Shown one piece after another: positions 34,782 to 43,266 of a stretch of DNA of 64,000 bases. The position numbers were made by a program, and so were the translations under genes. This DNA is from Planctomycetota bacterium (lineage in GTDB: Bacteria; Planctomycetota; UBA1135; UBA2386): the NCBI GenBank assembly GCA_016794035.1, contig JAEUHS010000060.1, positions 1-64,000 of the forward strand, given 5' to 3'. Below the pieces are notes generated by a model that searched no databases, was not told the origin of the DNA, and was given only the letters and a program-made list of their open reading frames with translations. Position 1 is the stretch's first letter; the number at the start of each line of letters is the position of its first letter.

Positions 34782-35786
34782 ATGTTGCTGAAACGCTTCG
34801 AAGCCAAGACCCTCCCCCAGGCCCTCGCGCTCGTGCAGCGTGAGTGCGGCGAGAACGCCCTCGTCGTCGAGACCCGACCGACGCCGAAGGGCTTCCTCGT
34901 CGTCGCCGCGCGCCCCGAGCCGGTGCCGGCACCGACCATGCGCCCGCGCGACCAGGCCGGCGGACACACGCTGCTGTCGAAGTGGACGCGCGGGTTCCAG
35001 CCGCTGGCCGAACACGCGACCGACTTCGGCCTGTCGGGCAACGTGCTGCACGCGGTCGAACGCGCGTTGCTCGGCACGCGCGTCGACCTGTCGCGGCCCG
35101 GCGACCCGGCGCTGCCGCAGCTCGCGTCGCGCATCCTGTCGGCGCTGGTGCACGTGGCCCCCGAGGTCGAGCACGTCGGCGAGCCGCGCTTCCGCACGCT
35201 GGCGCTCGTCGGTCCGACCGGCGTCGGCAAGACCACGACGCTGGCGAAGCTCGCCGGTCGCGCCCGCAGCCGCGGCGAACGCATCGCCATCGTCACGCTC
35301 GACACCTACCGCGTCGCCGCCGTCGAGCAGCTGCGCGCGTTCGCCGACCTGATGGACGTGCCGTTCTCGGTCGCGTTCACGGCCACCGACCTGCGCCGAC
35401 AGCTGCAGCAGCACCGCGACTGCGACCGCGTGTTCGTCGACACGACCGGCAAGAGCCCGCGCGACCGCGAGTCGATGCCGGTGCTCGAGGGCAACCTGCG
35501 CGCCGGCGGCTGCGCCAGCGTGCTCTGCCTCGCGGCGGGCACGCGCGCGCGCGACTGCCACGCCGTGTTCGAGGCCTACGAGCCGCTCGGCATCGACGCC
35601 GTCTGCCTGACCAAGTGGGACGAGACGGTGGCGCCCGGCGAGGCGCTGGCGACCGTGGTCGAACGCGGCCTGCCGCTGTCGCACCTCTGCATCGGCCAGG
35701 AGGTGCCGGCCGACATCGTCGTCGCCGACGCCGGGCAGATCGCGCGCGCGGCGTTCGACTGCGAGCACGCGGAGGCCCAGGCATGA
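34782..35786 (+). CDS. flhF: Flagellar SRP-type GTPase FlhF
   Basis: 334 residues. N-terminal 110 residues are the variable region (MLLKRFEAKTLPQALALVQRECGENALVV). The NG GTPase core carries G1 GPTGVGKTTTLAKLAG (about 143-158), G2 LDTYRVAAVEQL, G3 as DTTGKSPRD and G4 TKWDE. Most relatives have DTAGR at G3, so TTGK is a slight oddity. FlhF sets the number and position of flagella. It overlaps flhG by four bases and the pair acts together. Confidence 0.95.
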   Translation: MLLKRFEAKTLPQALALVQRECGENALVVETRPTPKGFLVVAARPEPVPAPTMRPRDQAGGHTLLSKWTRGFQPLAEHATDFGLSGNVLHAVERALLGTRVDLSRPGDPALPQLASRILSALVHVAPEVEHVGEPRFRTLALVGPTGVGKTTTLAKLAGRARSRGERIAIVTLDTYRVAAVEQLRAFADLMDVPFSVAFTATDLRRQLQQHRDCDRVFVDTTGKSPRDRESMPVLEGNLRAGGCASVLCLAAGTRARDCHAVFEAYEPLGIDAVCLTKWDETVAPGEALATVVERGLPLSHLCIGQEVPADIVVADAGQIARAAFDCEHAEAQA

Positions 35787-36658
35787 GCCGGGACCAGCGC
35801 AACGACGTCGATCGCCAGGCGAACGGACTCGTCCTGCCGCGTCCCGCCGCCACGCCGTGGCTCGCGGTCGCCGGCGCCAAGGGCGGCGTCGGCAAGACCA
35901 CGCTCGCGGTCAACCTGGCGCTGCTGCTGCAGCGCGCCGGCCATCGCACGCTGCTGGTCGACTTCGATCCCGGCTGCGGCAACGTGGCCGTGCACCTGCG
36001 GCTCGCCAGCCGTCGCGACCTCGACGACGTGGCCAACGGCGTCTGCTCCGCGCACGACGCGCTGGTCGACGGCCCCGGCGGCATCCGCGTGCTGACCGGC
36101 CGCTCGGGCGCGACCTCGTTCGCCAGCGGCGACCGCACGCGGATCGACGCGGCGCTCGATGCCATCGCCGTGCTGGCCCCGGCGTTCGACGTCGTCGTCT
36201 GCGACACCGGCGCCGGCATCGGTCCGGCGACCCTGGCGGTCGCGGCGCGCGCCGACCTGGTGCTCGGCGTCACGACGCCCGACGCGGCGGCGCTGACCGA
36301 CACCTATGCCCTGTGCAAGGTCCTGCACCAGACCGGCCGCGAACTGCCGCACCTGGTCGTGAACCGTGTGCAGAATCGCGACGAGGCGATGCGTACCGCC
36401 GCGAAACTCGGCACCGTGGCGCGTCGCTTCCTCGCCGCCGACGTCGCCCTGTGCGGCTGGGTGGCGCAGGACGCACGGTTCGTGCGCAGCATCGCCGAAC
36501 AACGGCCGCTGGCGCTGGGCACGGGTTCGAGCGCGCACGACGAACTGAGCGGTCTGTGCGCCGCCGTGCTGGCGGCGCTGCCGGCGACCACGCGACGCGC
36601 ACGCCCGGCCGCGATGCCCGCGGCAGGCGCCGTGCGTCTGCGCCCGGCCGTCGGCTGA
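35783..36658 (+). CDS. flhG: MinD-like ATPase FlhG (FleN)
   Basis: 291 residues. The deviant Walker A GAKGGVGKTTLAVNLAL (about 31-47) and VDFDPGCGNVAVHL are the MinD/ParA signature, and VVCDTGAGIGPATLAVAARADLVLGVTTPDAAALTD is the sensor/Walker B region. FlhG counts flagella by antagonising FlhF and FlrA-type regulators. Overlaps flhF (ATGA). Confidence 0.94.
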   Translation: MSRDQRNDVDRQANGLVLPRPAATPWLAVAGAKGGVGKTTLAVNLALLLQRAGHRTLLVDFDPGCGNVAVHLRLASRRDLDDVANGVCSAHDALVDGPGGIRVLTGRSGATSFASGDRTRIDAALDAIAVLAPAFDVVVCDTGAGIGPATLAVAARADLVLGVTTPDAAALTDTYALCKVLHQTGRELPHLVVNRVQNRDEAMRTAAKLGTVARRFLAADVALCGWVAQDARFVRSIAEQRPLALGTGSSAHDELSGLCAAVLAALPATTRRARPAAMPAAGAVRLRPAVG

Positions 36659-36740
36659 ACCCGCCTAGGCACCGCAACTTCCCCGCGTCGATCTCAACCC
36701 GCGCCAGCGCCGGAGCCGATGAGACGGTCCGGCAGGATCC

Positions 36741-37004
36741 ATGAAGTCGGGGACAGGCAGCCACGAACTGACGCGTCTTGCGACCGCGTACTGCACGAGC
36801 ATCGCGTTCGGACTCACGTTCCTGATCGCGTCGTTCGCCGGTGTCGACGGTGGCACCGCGCTGCTGCGCAGCGTCACGGTCGGCGCCATCGCCCTCGTGC
36901 TCGGCTACCTGCTGGCCAGCCCGGTCGTCGATGCCGTGCTGACGGCGATGGCCCGCGACGAGGCCAGGCGCGAGGCCGACACCCGCAAGGAGGACGACGC
37001 ATGA
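36741..37004 (+). CDS. Small membrane protein of the flagellar operon
   Basis: 87 residues with two membrane segments (about 13-35, CTSIAFGLTFLIASFAG; and 41-66, RSVTVGAIALVLGYLLASPVVDAVL) and a charged tail (ARDEARREADTRKED). The stop overlaps the ATG of the sigma factor gene (ATGA). It sits between flhG and fliA, where other phyla have unrelated small genes. I do not recognise the family. Its placement suggests a flagellar or anti-sigma-like role, but the sequence gives no proof. Confidence 0.8.
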   Translation: MKSGTGSHELTRLATAYCTSIAFGLTFLIASFAGVDGGTALLRSVTVGAIALVLGYLLASPVVDAVLTAMARDEARREADTRKEDDA

Positions 37005-37732
37005 GAGGTGCGACCAAGGTCCGCCGCTCGATCCCCGAGCGGGATCGCCTCGTCGAGCAGTTCCTGCCGCTGGTGCGCTACGTCGCCGCGCGCCTGCCGG
37101 TGACGATCCCGGCGTCGCTCGACCGCGACGACTTCTACTCGTGCGGCGTCGTCGGCCTGATGCACGCGGCGTCGACGTTCGATCCGGCGCGCGGCGCGTC
37201 GTTCAAGACGTTCGCCTACACCGCGATCCGCGGCGCGATCCTCGACGAGGTGCGCAAGCACGACCCGGTGCCACGCAACCGCCGCGACCGGCTGCGCAAG
37301 ATGGACCGCACCAGCGCCGCGCTGCACGCCGAACTGGACCGCGAACCGACCCTGGCCGAACTGGCCGCCGCGATGGACTGCACCGAAGCGGAACTCGACC
37401 TCGACCTGCAGGCGCTGCACACCAGCCGCACGCTGTCGCTCGACGAGAGCTACGGCACCGGCGAGCAACGGCACTCGCTGGTCGACCAGATCGCCGACAC
37501 CGCCGGCGTCGACCCCGGCGTCCAGGCCGACGATCGAGAGAGCCTGCAACGGCTGACCAAGGCCATCGCCGGCCTGCCCGAGACCGACCGGCACGTCGTC
37601 GTGCTGTACTACCACGAACAGCTCTATCTGAAGGAGATCGGCACCATCCTCGGCGTGACCGAATCGCGCATCAGCCAGATCCTGACACGCGCGACCGAAC
37701 GGCTGCGCCTCAAGCTCAAGGAAGCGGAGTGA
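37001..37732 (+). CDS. fliA: Flagellar sigma factor FliA (sigma-28)
   Basis: 243 residues. Region 2: LPLVRYVAARLPVTIPASLDRDDFYSCGVVGLMHAASTFDPARGASFKTFAYTAIRGAILDEVR. Region 3: LDREPTLAELAAAMDCTEAELD. Region 4: ETDRHVVVLYYHEQLYLKEIGTILGVTESRISQI. All three are full. It is a paralogue of the riboswitch-linked factor at 4850, from which it differs in region 2 (SLDRDDFYSCGVVGL versus IELDDLSSAGTFGL) and in lacking the long N-terminal extension. As the last named flagellar gene it likely drives late filament and motor genes. Confidence 0.93.
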   Translation: MRGATKVRRSIPERDRLVEQFLPLVRYVAARLPVTIPASLDRDDFYSCGVVGLMHAASTFDPARGASFKTFAYTAIRGAILDEVRKHDPVPRNRRDRLRKMDRTSAALHAELDREPTLAELAAAMDCTEAELDLDLQALHTSRTLSLDESYGTGEQRHSLVDQIADTAGVDPGVQADDRESLQRLTKAIAGLPETDRHVVVLYYHEQLYLKEIGTILGVTESRISQILTRATERLRLKLKEAE

Positions 37733-37735
37733 CCC

Positions 37736-37975
37736 ATGGAGAGCCTGCAAGGACTCACCGGCATCGTCGGCGCGACCCGCGTGCACGAACGCAACGGCGG
37801 CAACCGAGGCTCCGGCGACGCGTTCCGCCGCGCCATGCAGGAGCAGGCCGGCGAGCAGTCGGCGGCGGCCGGCGGCGACGGCGACAGCGCGATGCGAACG
37901 GAACTTCAGCGCCGGGCCGCGGAAGTCCGAAGAGACGCCGGGGCGACCTTCCATCACGTCGACGTGATCGCGTGA
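37736..37975 (+). CDS. Small flagellar-operon protein, unknown
   Basis: 79 residues, three bases after fliA. The N-terminus (MESLQGLTGIVGATRVHERNG) is a short hydrophobic/neutral patch; the rest is Gln/Ala/Arg-rich and probably disordered or helical (AFRRAMQEQAGEQSAA, ELQRRAAEVRRDAGATFHHVDVIA). No membrane segment or motif. FlgM-type anti-sigma proteins are small and helical and are often near fliA, but I do not see an FlgM signature. Confidence 0.7.
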   Translation: MESLQGLTGIVGATRVHERNGGNRGSGDAFRRAMQEQAGEQSAAAGGDGDSAMRTELQRRAAEVRRDAGATFHHVDVIA

Positions 37976-37996
37976 CGGCGCCCGACGGTGCGACCG

Positions 37997-38218
37997 ATGA
38001 GCGAACTGCGTGACAACCCTGGCGTGATCCGCCGCGACGCCGTGCGCCTCGGCGTGCATCCGGCCCAGATCGACTGCGGCAGCGATGCCGCGGGCAAGCT
38101 CACCGGCACGCTCGCCGTCGTGCCGCTGCTGGACGGCGACCGCGTCGCCGGCTTCGAGATCCGCTGCGGCTGCGGCGCGGCGGCGGTCGTCGAGTGTGTC
38201 TACGAGAAGGAGGCATGA
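37997..38218 (+). CDS. Small cysteine-containing flagellar-operon protein
   Basis: 73 residues from the ATG at 37997; a GTG at 37988 is in frame. Three cysteine positions stand out: IDCGSDAA, IRCGCGAAA and VECVYEKEA. The C-G-C-G and E-C ends could bind metal or form a disulfide. Otherwise the sequence is a compact alpha/beta domain (LTGTLAVVPLLDGDRVAGFEI). Its stop overlaps the ATG of the lipoprotein gene (38215), and GAAGGAGG just before serves that gene. Not recognised. Confidence 0.7.
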   Translation: MSELRDNPGVIRRDAVRLGVHPAQIDCGSDAAGKLTGTLAVVPLLDGDRVAGFEIRCGCGAAAVVECVYEKEA

Positions 38219-38736
38219 TGTCCCGCACGCATGTTCCCGCCGGTCTCTGTCTCACGCTGTTGCTGCTGGCCGGCTGCCAGTCGGCGTCCGAGCTGATCTA
38301 CGAGCCCAAGGCGAGCGACCCGCTCGACGGCTACGAGGGCAGCCTCGCGCAGGCCGGCATCAACACCGAGATGGACTGGGGCCCGAAGCAGAACCTGCTG
38401 CTCAGCGAGTTCAAGACGCTGAAGGAGACGCATGCGCGGCTCGAGAAGCGGCTCGAGCAGGTGCTGGCCGAGAACCAGAACCTGAAGAACAACCTGCAGA
38501 GCGAAGGCAGTTCGCTGGCGCAGGAGAAGGCGCTGCGCGCCCAGGCCGAGGCCGAGACCGAACTGCTGCGCCAGCGCCGTCGCGACCTCGAGGCCCGCAT
38601 CCTCAGCCTGTCGATCGAGAAGGCCAAGCTCGAGCAGCTGAACCTGCTGGCGAAGATCGACAACCTGCGGCGCTCGCTCGAGCCGGCCACCACCGGCGCG
38701 GCCGAGGCCGCCGCGCCGCCGCCGGGGAACCGCTGA
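38215..38736 (+). CDS. Coiled-coil lipoprotein of the flagellar operon
   Basis: 173 residues. Signal sequence ending in the lipobox LLAGC (Cys about 21) makes it a lipoprotein. Residues about 60-160 are a long coiled coil with heptad Leu (LSEFKTLKETHARLEKRLEQVLAENQNLKNN and later IEKAKLEQLNLLAKIDNLRR). The ATG codons at 38215 and 38218 follow GAAGGAGG directly; the first is used here. It shares a TGATG junction with the next lipoprotein gene. Both are possible outer-membrane or periplasmic parts of the motor. Confidence 0.85.
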   Translation: MMSRTHVPAGLCLTLLLLAGCQSASELIYEPKASDPLDGYEGSLAQAGINTEMDWGPKQNLLLSEFKTLKETHARLEKRLEQVLAENQNLKNNLQSEGSSLAQEKALRAQAEAETELLRQRRRDLEARILSLSIEKAKLEQLNLLAKIDNLRRSLEPATTGAAEAAAPPPGNR

Positions 38737-39368
38737 TGCGCCCCCTGCACGCGCTCGCCCTGTGCGCCGCGACGCTGCCGTTCGCCGGCTGCAACCTCGA
38801 ACGGCCGCTGTCGCAGAAGCCGATCAACTGCTACCTCGCGGAGCCGACCGACCTCGCCAACGTGCGGCGCATCATGGTGCTGCCGTTCGCGCACGAAGCC
38901 GGCGTGCAGGCCGACTGCGTCACGGTCCGCGACAGCTTCGTCACCGCGCTGCAGAAGCTGCGGCGGTTCGAGGTCGTGCCGTTGCCCGAGGAGGCGCGCG
39001 AGGACGACGCCCTGAACGCGTCGATCCACCGCGGGCGCCTGTCGACCGACGCGATGGTCCGCCTCTGCGAACGCTATGCGCTCGACGGCCTGCTGGTCGG
39101 CACCGTGACCGCCTGGCGCGCCTACACGCCGCCGTATCTCGGCATGCGCACGCAGCTGATCTCGGTGCACTCCGGCGCGACGGTCTGGGCCGTCGACGCG
39201 ATGTACGACTCCAACGACCGCACGACGGTCAACGACCTGCGCCTGTTCGCCGAGCACTCGCTCAGCGACGACGGTTCGCTGCACGGCTGGGAGATGAACC
39301 TGCTGTCGCCGACGAAGTTCACCAACTACGTCACCCACCGGTTCGTCGGCACCTGGGTCGAGGGCTGA
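38736..39368 (+). CDS. Lipoprotein with CsgG/LpoB/TolB-N-like domain, end of flagellar operon
   Basis: 210 residues, lipobox FAGC (Cys 19). Mature part (about 45-210): VRRIMVLPFAHEAG, DSFVTALQKLRRFEVVPLP, LCERYALDGLLVGTVTAWRAYTPPYLGMRTQLISVHSGATVWAVDAMYDS. This order (MVLPF, variable loops, then GTVT with an aromatic strand) is that of CsgG/LpoB/TolB-N-type lipoproteins, the same fold as FlgT, which builds the H-ring of polar flagella. The fold is inferred by eye. As the last gene of the operon it is a candidate novel flagellar outer-membrane component. Confidence 0.75.
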   Translation: MRPLHALALCAATLPFAGCNLERPLSQKPINCYLAEPTDLANVRRIMVLPFAHEAGVQADCVTVRDSFVTALQKLRRFEVVPLPEEAREDDALNASIHRGRLSTDAMVRLCERYALDGLLVGTVTAWRAYTPPYLGMRTQLISVHSGATVWAVDAMYDSNDRTTVNDLRLFAEHSLSDDGSLHGWEMNLLSPTKFTNYVTHRFVGTWVEG

Positions 39369-39464
39369 CCCCGACCACGGCGGCCGGCGAACGCGCACGC
39401 GGAAGTCGAACGCGGCGGGCGGATCCCGTATCCTGCTCGCCCCTTCCTCCAGGCACCCGACCGC

Positions 39465-40199
39465 GTGTATTCCCTCCTCCTCTGCAGCTGCATCGGTCTG
39501 CTGTTCGGCTTCGGCGGCTACCTGCTCGACTGGTGGCACTGGGGCTGGGCGATCCCGTTCTCGTTGATCCTGGCCTTGGTCGCCTGGATCCTGCTCGCGC
39601 GGCGCTTCGCCCGCCGCCTGCAGCCGGCGATGGCGCAGGTGCAGAAGCAGATGGAGGCGGGCCTGTGGGCGCCGGCGATGCAGAGCCTCGAGGACCTGCT
39701 GCCGATGGGCCGCTGGATCCCGATGCTGCGCGGCCAGGTGCTCGCGCAGATGGGCATGCTCGCCTACCACAGCGGTGACCAGCCCAGGGCGATCGAACTG
39801 CTCGAGGGCGCGTCGATGCGTGCGCCCGACGCCCGCCTGCTGCTCGCCTGCATCCACTGGAAGAAGGGCGACCAGAAGCGCGCGATCGAGGTGCTGCAGT
39901 TCGCGGCGGCGGTCAACAAGAAGCACGCGCTGCTGCACAACGTCTACGCCTGGATGCTGCACAAGGCCGAGCGCGCCGACGAGGCGCAGGCGGTGCTGGC
40001 GAAGTTCCTGAAGAAGGACGCCGGCAACGCGCCGACCAAGGACAATCTGCTGCGGCTGCAGAACCGCACCCGCATGTCGATGCAGGCGTTCGACATGCAA
40101 TGGTATGCGCTCGGCCTCGAACGGCCGCCGCAGGCGATGGGCACCCTGCGCCGCGCGCCGAAGGGCTTCCGCGAACCGCCGAAGCGCCGCGGCGGCTGA
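39465..40199 (+). CDS. Membrane-anchored TPR-type protein
   Basis: 244 residues starting with GTG at 39465. Two N-terminal hydrophobic segments (about 3-20, LLLCSCIGLLFGFGGYLL; and 27-46, IPFSLILALVAWILLARR) anchor it. Residues about 60-200 hold tetratricopeptide-like repeats (AMQSLEDLLP, MLAYHSGDQPRAIELLEGA, ACIHWKKGDQKRAIEVLQFA, VYAWMLHKAERADEAQAVLAKFL). Probably an inner-membrane scaffold or assembly factor. TATCCT at 39429-39434 may be its -10. Confidence 0.82.
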   Translation: MYSLLLCSCIGLLFGFGGYLLDWWHWGWAIPFSLILALVAWILLARRFARRLQPAMAQVQKQMEAGLWAPAMQSLEDLLPMGRWIPMLRGQVLAQMGMLAYHSGDQPRAIELLEGASMRAPDARLLLACIHWKKGDQKRAIEVLQFAAAVNKKHALLHNVYAWMLHKAERADEAQAVLAKFLKKDAGNAPTKDNLLRLQNRTRMSMQAFDMQWYALGLERPPQAMGTLRRAPKGFREPPKRRGG

Positions 40200-40203
40200 G
40201 GTC

Positions 40204-41676
40204 ATGGCCGACCCGCAGCCGATCGTGCGCCATGCGCTGCCGGCCGCGCACTGGCCCACGGCCGACGCGGCCGCGCGTTCGCGGCTGTTCTCGCCGGTGC
40301 AGCTCGGCCCGGTGCGCGCCTCCAGCCGCACCTGGGTGCCGGCGATGGTGCCCTGGCGCGCCAGCGACGACGGCTTCGTGACGCCGGACGTGCTCGACTG
40401 GTACGGCCGCTTCGCCGACGGCCGCCCGGGCGTGCTGGTGGTCGAGGCCACCGGCATCCGCGACGTGCCGAGCGGGCCGCTGCTGCGCGCCTCTCACGAC
40501 CGGTTCGTGCCGGGCCTGCGCGACCTGGTCGCCAGGGTGCGCGAACGCAGCGGCGGCGAGACGCGGCTGCTGCTGCAGATCCTCGACTTCCTGGCCATCC
40601 GCCGGCGGCCCGAGAAGGCGAAGTTCTTCGCGCGCTTCCTTTCGATCACCCGGCGCCACCACGATGCCGTGCGCGAACGCTTCGGCGCCGCCGCGGCCGG
40701 CGACGAGGCCGGCGTGCGCGCACGGCTCGCGACCTGCGACGACGACGCGCTGCGCACGATCCTGACGCCGCGCGAGTTCCGCGACTACGCGTTCGGCTTC
40801 CGCGAGGAGGTCAACGACCTGCATCTGCCGCACATCCGCGACCTGCCGCGCGTGCTGCCCGGCCTGTTCGCCGACGCCGCCGCGCGCGCCCGGCAGGCCG
40901 GTTTCGACGGCGTCGAGCTGCACTTCGCGCACGCCTACACGATGGCGTCGTTCCTGTCGCGCACCAACGTGCGCGACGACGGCTACGGCGGCTCGGCCAC
41001 GGGCCGGCGCCGGCTGCCGCTCGAGGTGTTCGCCGCGGTGCGCGCGCGCGTCGGCGACGACTGGTGCGTCGGCACGCGCTACCTCGGCGACGAGGTGATC
41101 GCCGGCGGCAGCCGGCTCGACGACGCGATCGAGCACGGCGTCGCGTTCGCACGCGCCGGCTTCGACTTCCTGTCGATCAGCAAGGGCGGCAAGTTCGACG
41201 ACGCCAGGCAGCCGCACGTCGGCGAGGCGGCGTATCCGTACACCGGACCCTCGGGGCACGAGTGCATGCCGACCGTGCGCAGCGACGAACGCGGGCCGTT
41301 CGGCCGCAACGTGCCGCTGGCCGCGGCGATCCGCGCCGCCGTGCGCCAGGCGGGCTGCACGACGCCGATCGTGACCGCCGGCGGCATCTGCGACTTCGCC
41401 CAGGCCGAGGCGATCCTGCAGCGCGGCGACGCCGACCTGGTCGCCGCGGCGCGCCAGAGCCTCGCCGATCCGGACTGGTGGCGGAAGATGCGGCTCGGCC
41501 GCGGCGGCGAGGTGCGCCGCTGCATCTTCACGAACTACTGCGAGGGCCTCGACCAGCGCCACAAGCAGGTGACCTGCCAGCTGTGGGACCGCGACTTCGC
41601 GGCGCCGGACGCCGCCACCGTGCCGCGCAGCAGCGACGGCAAGCGCCGCCTGTTGCCGCCGCCGTGGCAGCCCTGA
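40204..41676 (+). CDS. NADH:flavin oxidoreductase, Old Yellow Enzyme family
   Basis: 490 residues with a TIM-barrel fold. HFAHAYTMASFLSRTNVRDDGYGGS is the family's FMN and substrate signature, preceded by an RARQAGFDGVELH block. GVEFARA-type GVAFARAGFDFLSISKGG and VTAGGICDFAQAEAIL with a following GDADLVAAARQSLADPDWW complete the barrel's phosphate-binding part. The tail has cysteines in CIFTNYCEGLDQRHKQVTC, reminiscent of the Fe-S cluster of the 2,4-dienoyl-CoA reductase group but with altered spacing (C-x5-C-x11-C). Substrate unknown. An upstream helical insert (about 110-190) is longer than usual. Confidence 0.9.
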   Translation: MADPQPIVRHALPAAHWPTADAAARSRLFSPVQLGPVRASSRTWVPAMVPWRASDDGFVTPDVLDWYGRFADGRPGVLVVEATGIRDVPSGPLLRASHDRFVPGLRDLVARVRERSGGETRLLLQILDFLAIRRRPEKAKFFARFLSITRRHHDAVRERFGAAAAGDEAGVRARLATCDDDALRTILTPREFRDYAFGFREEVNDLHLPHIRDLPRVLPGLFADAAARARQAGFDGVELHFAHAYTMASFLSRTNVRDDGYGGSATGRRRLPLEVFAAVRARVGDDWCVGTRYLGDEVIAGGSRLDDAIEHGVAFARAGFDFLSISKGGKFDDARQPHVGEAAYPYTGPSGHECMPTVRSDERGPFGRNVPLAAAIRAAVRQAGCTTPIVTAGGICDFAQAEAILQRGDADLVAAARQSLADPDWWRKMRLGRGGEVRRCIFTNYCEGLDQRHKQVTCQLWDRDFAAPDAATVPRSSDGKRRLLPPPWQP

Positions 41677-41686
41677 GCTCGCTCGG

Positions 41687-41692
41687 TAGCAT
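41687..41692 (+). promoter_or_regulatory. -10-like hexamer, exactly six bases before a start codon
   Basis: TAGCAT is followed by six bases and the GTG at 41699. GTGGCA, a four-of-six match to TTGACA, lies 17 bases upstream. It is inside the short gap after the preceding stop codon. Same layout as at 15251, 43255 and 54363. Confidence 0.45.
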
Positions 41693-41698
41693 CGCGGC

Positions 41699-43201
41699 GT
41701 GCACCCTCGACTCACGACGCTCGTTCTCGTTCCCCTGCTCGCCGCCGCCGCCGCCGCCCAGGATCCGCTGGTCCAGCAGGCCCTGCGCCGCATCGACACC
41801 GTCGAGAAGGACCTGGCGAAGCTCGCGCCCGGCGATGCCGCGGCCGCCGGCCGGCTGCTGTCCGACCTCGCCTGGGCCGGCAAGCGGCTGAACGGCGTCG
41901 TCAAGCAGGACAACGAGCACTGGCTGGCCGCGAAGCGGCGGTACGATGCCGTGCAGGCGGCGATCGAGGCCAGGGCGAAGGCCGGCGCGCCACCGCCGGA
42001 CGGCGGCGACGGCGGCGCCACCTACGACCCGGCGCAGCTGGCGCAGCTCGACAAGGAGATCGGCAACGCGATCGGCAACTGGCAGCTGCTGCCGCGCAAG
42101 CTGCACGCCGACCCGTTCCGCCAGCAGTCGGCGCAGAAGGAACTGGACGGCCTCGAACGGCGGCTGGCCGAGTTCCCGGCCGGTGACGCCGAGGTCCGCA
42201 AGGTCGCGGCGCGGCTCACCGAGTTCCGCACCCTGTTCACGACCAGCATGGCGCAGCTGGGCAAGGACCAGGCGAGCAGCGACACGATGCAGCAGCGGCT
42301 CGCCGCCCTCGGGACGAAGTACGACGACGAGGCGGTGCCGGGCGAGCTGTCGTATCCCTACAGCGAAGCACAGCTGCGCGCCTGGGCCGCCGAGGTCAAG
42401 CGCTGGCGCGACGTCGAGATCCCGCAGGACCTCGCGTTCCTGGCCGAAGCCGCGCAGAACGCGGTCCTCGACCAGCAGCAGGTGTCGAGCCGACGGCACT
42501 GGCTGTTCGACCTGCGCGACCGCACGCTGGTGCGGTCGACGCGCATGGTCGCCGACCGCCTGCAGGGCGAGGTGCAGCACGGCGTCGACCTCGCGCAGTG
42601 GATCCTCGCGACCGACCCGAAGGACCCGAACCAGGTCACCAACCGCATCCTCGGCAAGGGCCGCTTCGACGAGAACATGAACCGGCTGCGCGACGTGCGG
42701 CACGCGGTCGCGATGGCCCGCCTGCACGACGAGCTGATGGCCGGCGAGGTCGCGCCCGAGCGAGAAGCACAGGCCGCCACCGTCGACCGGGCGATCCAGC
42801 ACCTGCAGCAGCTCGCCGTGTCGACGCTCGACGCGGTGCGCATGCCCGCGGCGGCGTCGACGGACCCCGAACTGCTGCGGATCGCGACCGAGACGCTGCG
42901 GCGGCCCGGCCACGACGTCGGCGACTGGCAGCGGCTGGTGATCAACACCGAGAAGGTGCGGCACGAGTCGCGCGAGGCCTGGCTGCGACCCGGCACCGTG
43001 TCGGCGACGATCTCCTACTACCACTACGTCTGGGACCAGTTCCAGGTCACCACCGCCGAGCCGCGCGGCGACGAAGTGTGGTTGTACGCCAACACCCTGA
43101 AGCGCTACGAGTCCGGCGACCCGACCAGCAAGCTCGGCCAGTGGATCCTGAGCCAGCGCTTCGAGCTGACGCGCATCCTGCCCGAGAACGTCGCCAGGTA
43201 G
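41699..43201 (+). CDS. Exported helical protein of unknown function
   Basis: 500 residues from a GTG. Signal peptide about 1-22 (ends AAAAAQD). The body is mostly helical with long charged heptad-like stretches (IDTVEKDLAKL, LDKEIGNAIGNWQLLPRKLH, ELDGLERRLAEFP) and few aromatic residues. A conserved-looking Trp/Tyr block occurs at the end (YYHYVWDQFQVTTAE, DEVWLYANTLKRYESGDPTSKLGQWILSQRF). No ribosome site precedes it; the leaderless-type hexamer above may serve. No family recognised. Confidence 0.75.
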   Translation: MHPRLTTLVLVPLLAAAAAAQDPLVQQALRRIDTVEKDLAKLAPGDAAAAGRLLSDLAWAGKRLNGVVKQDNEHWLAAKRRYDAVQAAIEARAKAGAPPPDGGDGGATYDPAQLAQLDKEIGNAIGNWQLLPRKLHADPFRQQSAQKELDGLERRLAEFPAGDAEVRKVAARLTEFRTLFTTSMAQLGKDQASSDTMQQRLAALGTKYDDEAVPGELSYPYSEAQLRAWAAEVKRWRDVEIPQDLAFLAEAAQNAVLDQQQVSSRRHWLFDLRDRTLVRSTRMVADRLQGEVQHGVDLAQWILATDPKDPNQVTNRILGKGRFDENMNRLRDVRHAVAMARLHDELMAGEVAPEREAQAATVDRAIQHLQQLAVSTLDAVRMPAAASTDPELLRIATETLRRPGHDVGDWQRLVINTEKVRHESREAWLRPGTVSATISYYHYVWDQFQVTTAEPRGDEVWLYANTLKRYESGDPTSKLGQWILSQRFELTRILPENVAR

Positions 43202-43254
43202 CCCGCGGACCCCGGCCGGGCGAAACGCGTGCGTGCGGCGGCCGGTGGCGACAG

Positions 43255-43260
43255 TACGCT
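43255..43260 (+). promoter_or_regulatory. -10-like hexamer, exactly six bases before a start codon
   Basis: TACGCT is followed by GGGGCG and the ATG at 43267. No ribosome site of the GGAGG type is at the right distance. The -35 region is weak. Same layout as at 15251, 41687 and 54363. Confidence 0.45.
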
Positions 43261-43266
43261 GGGGCG

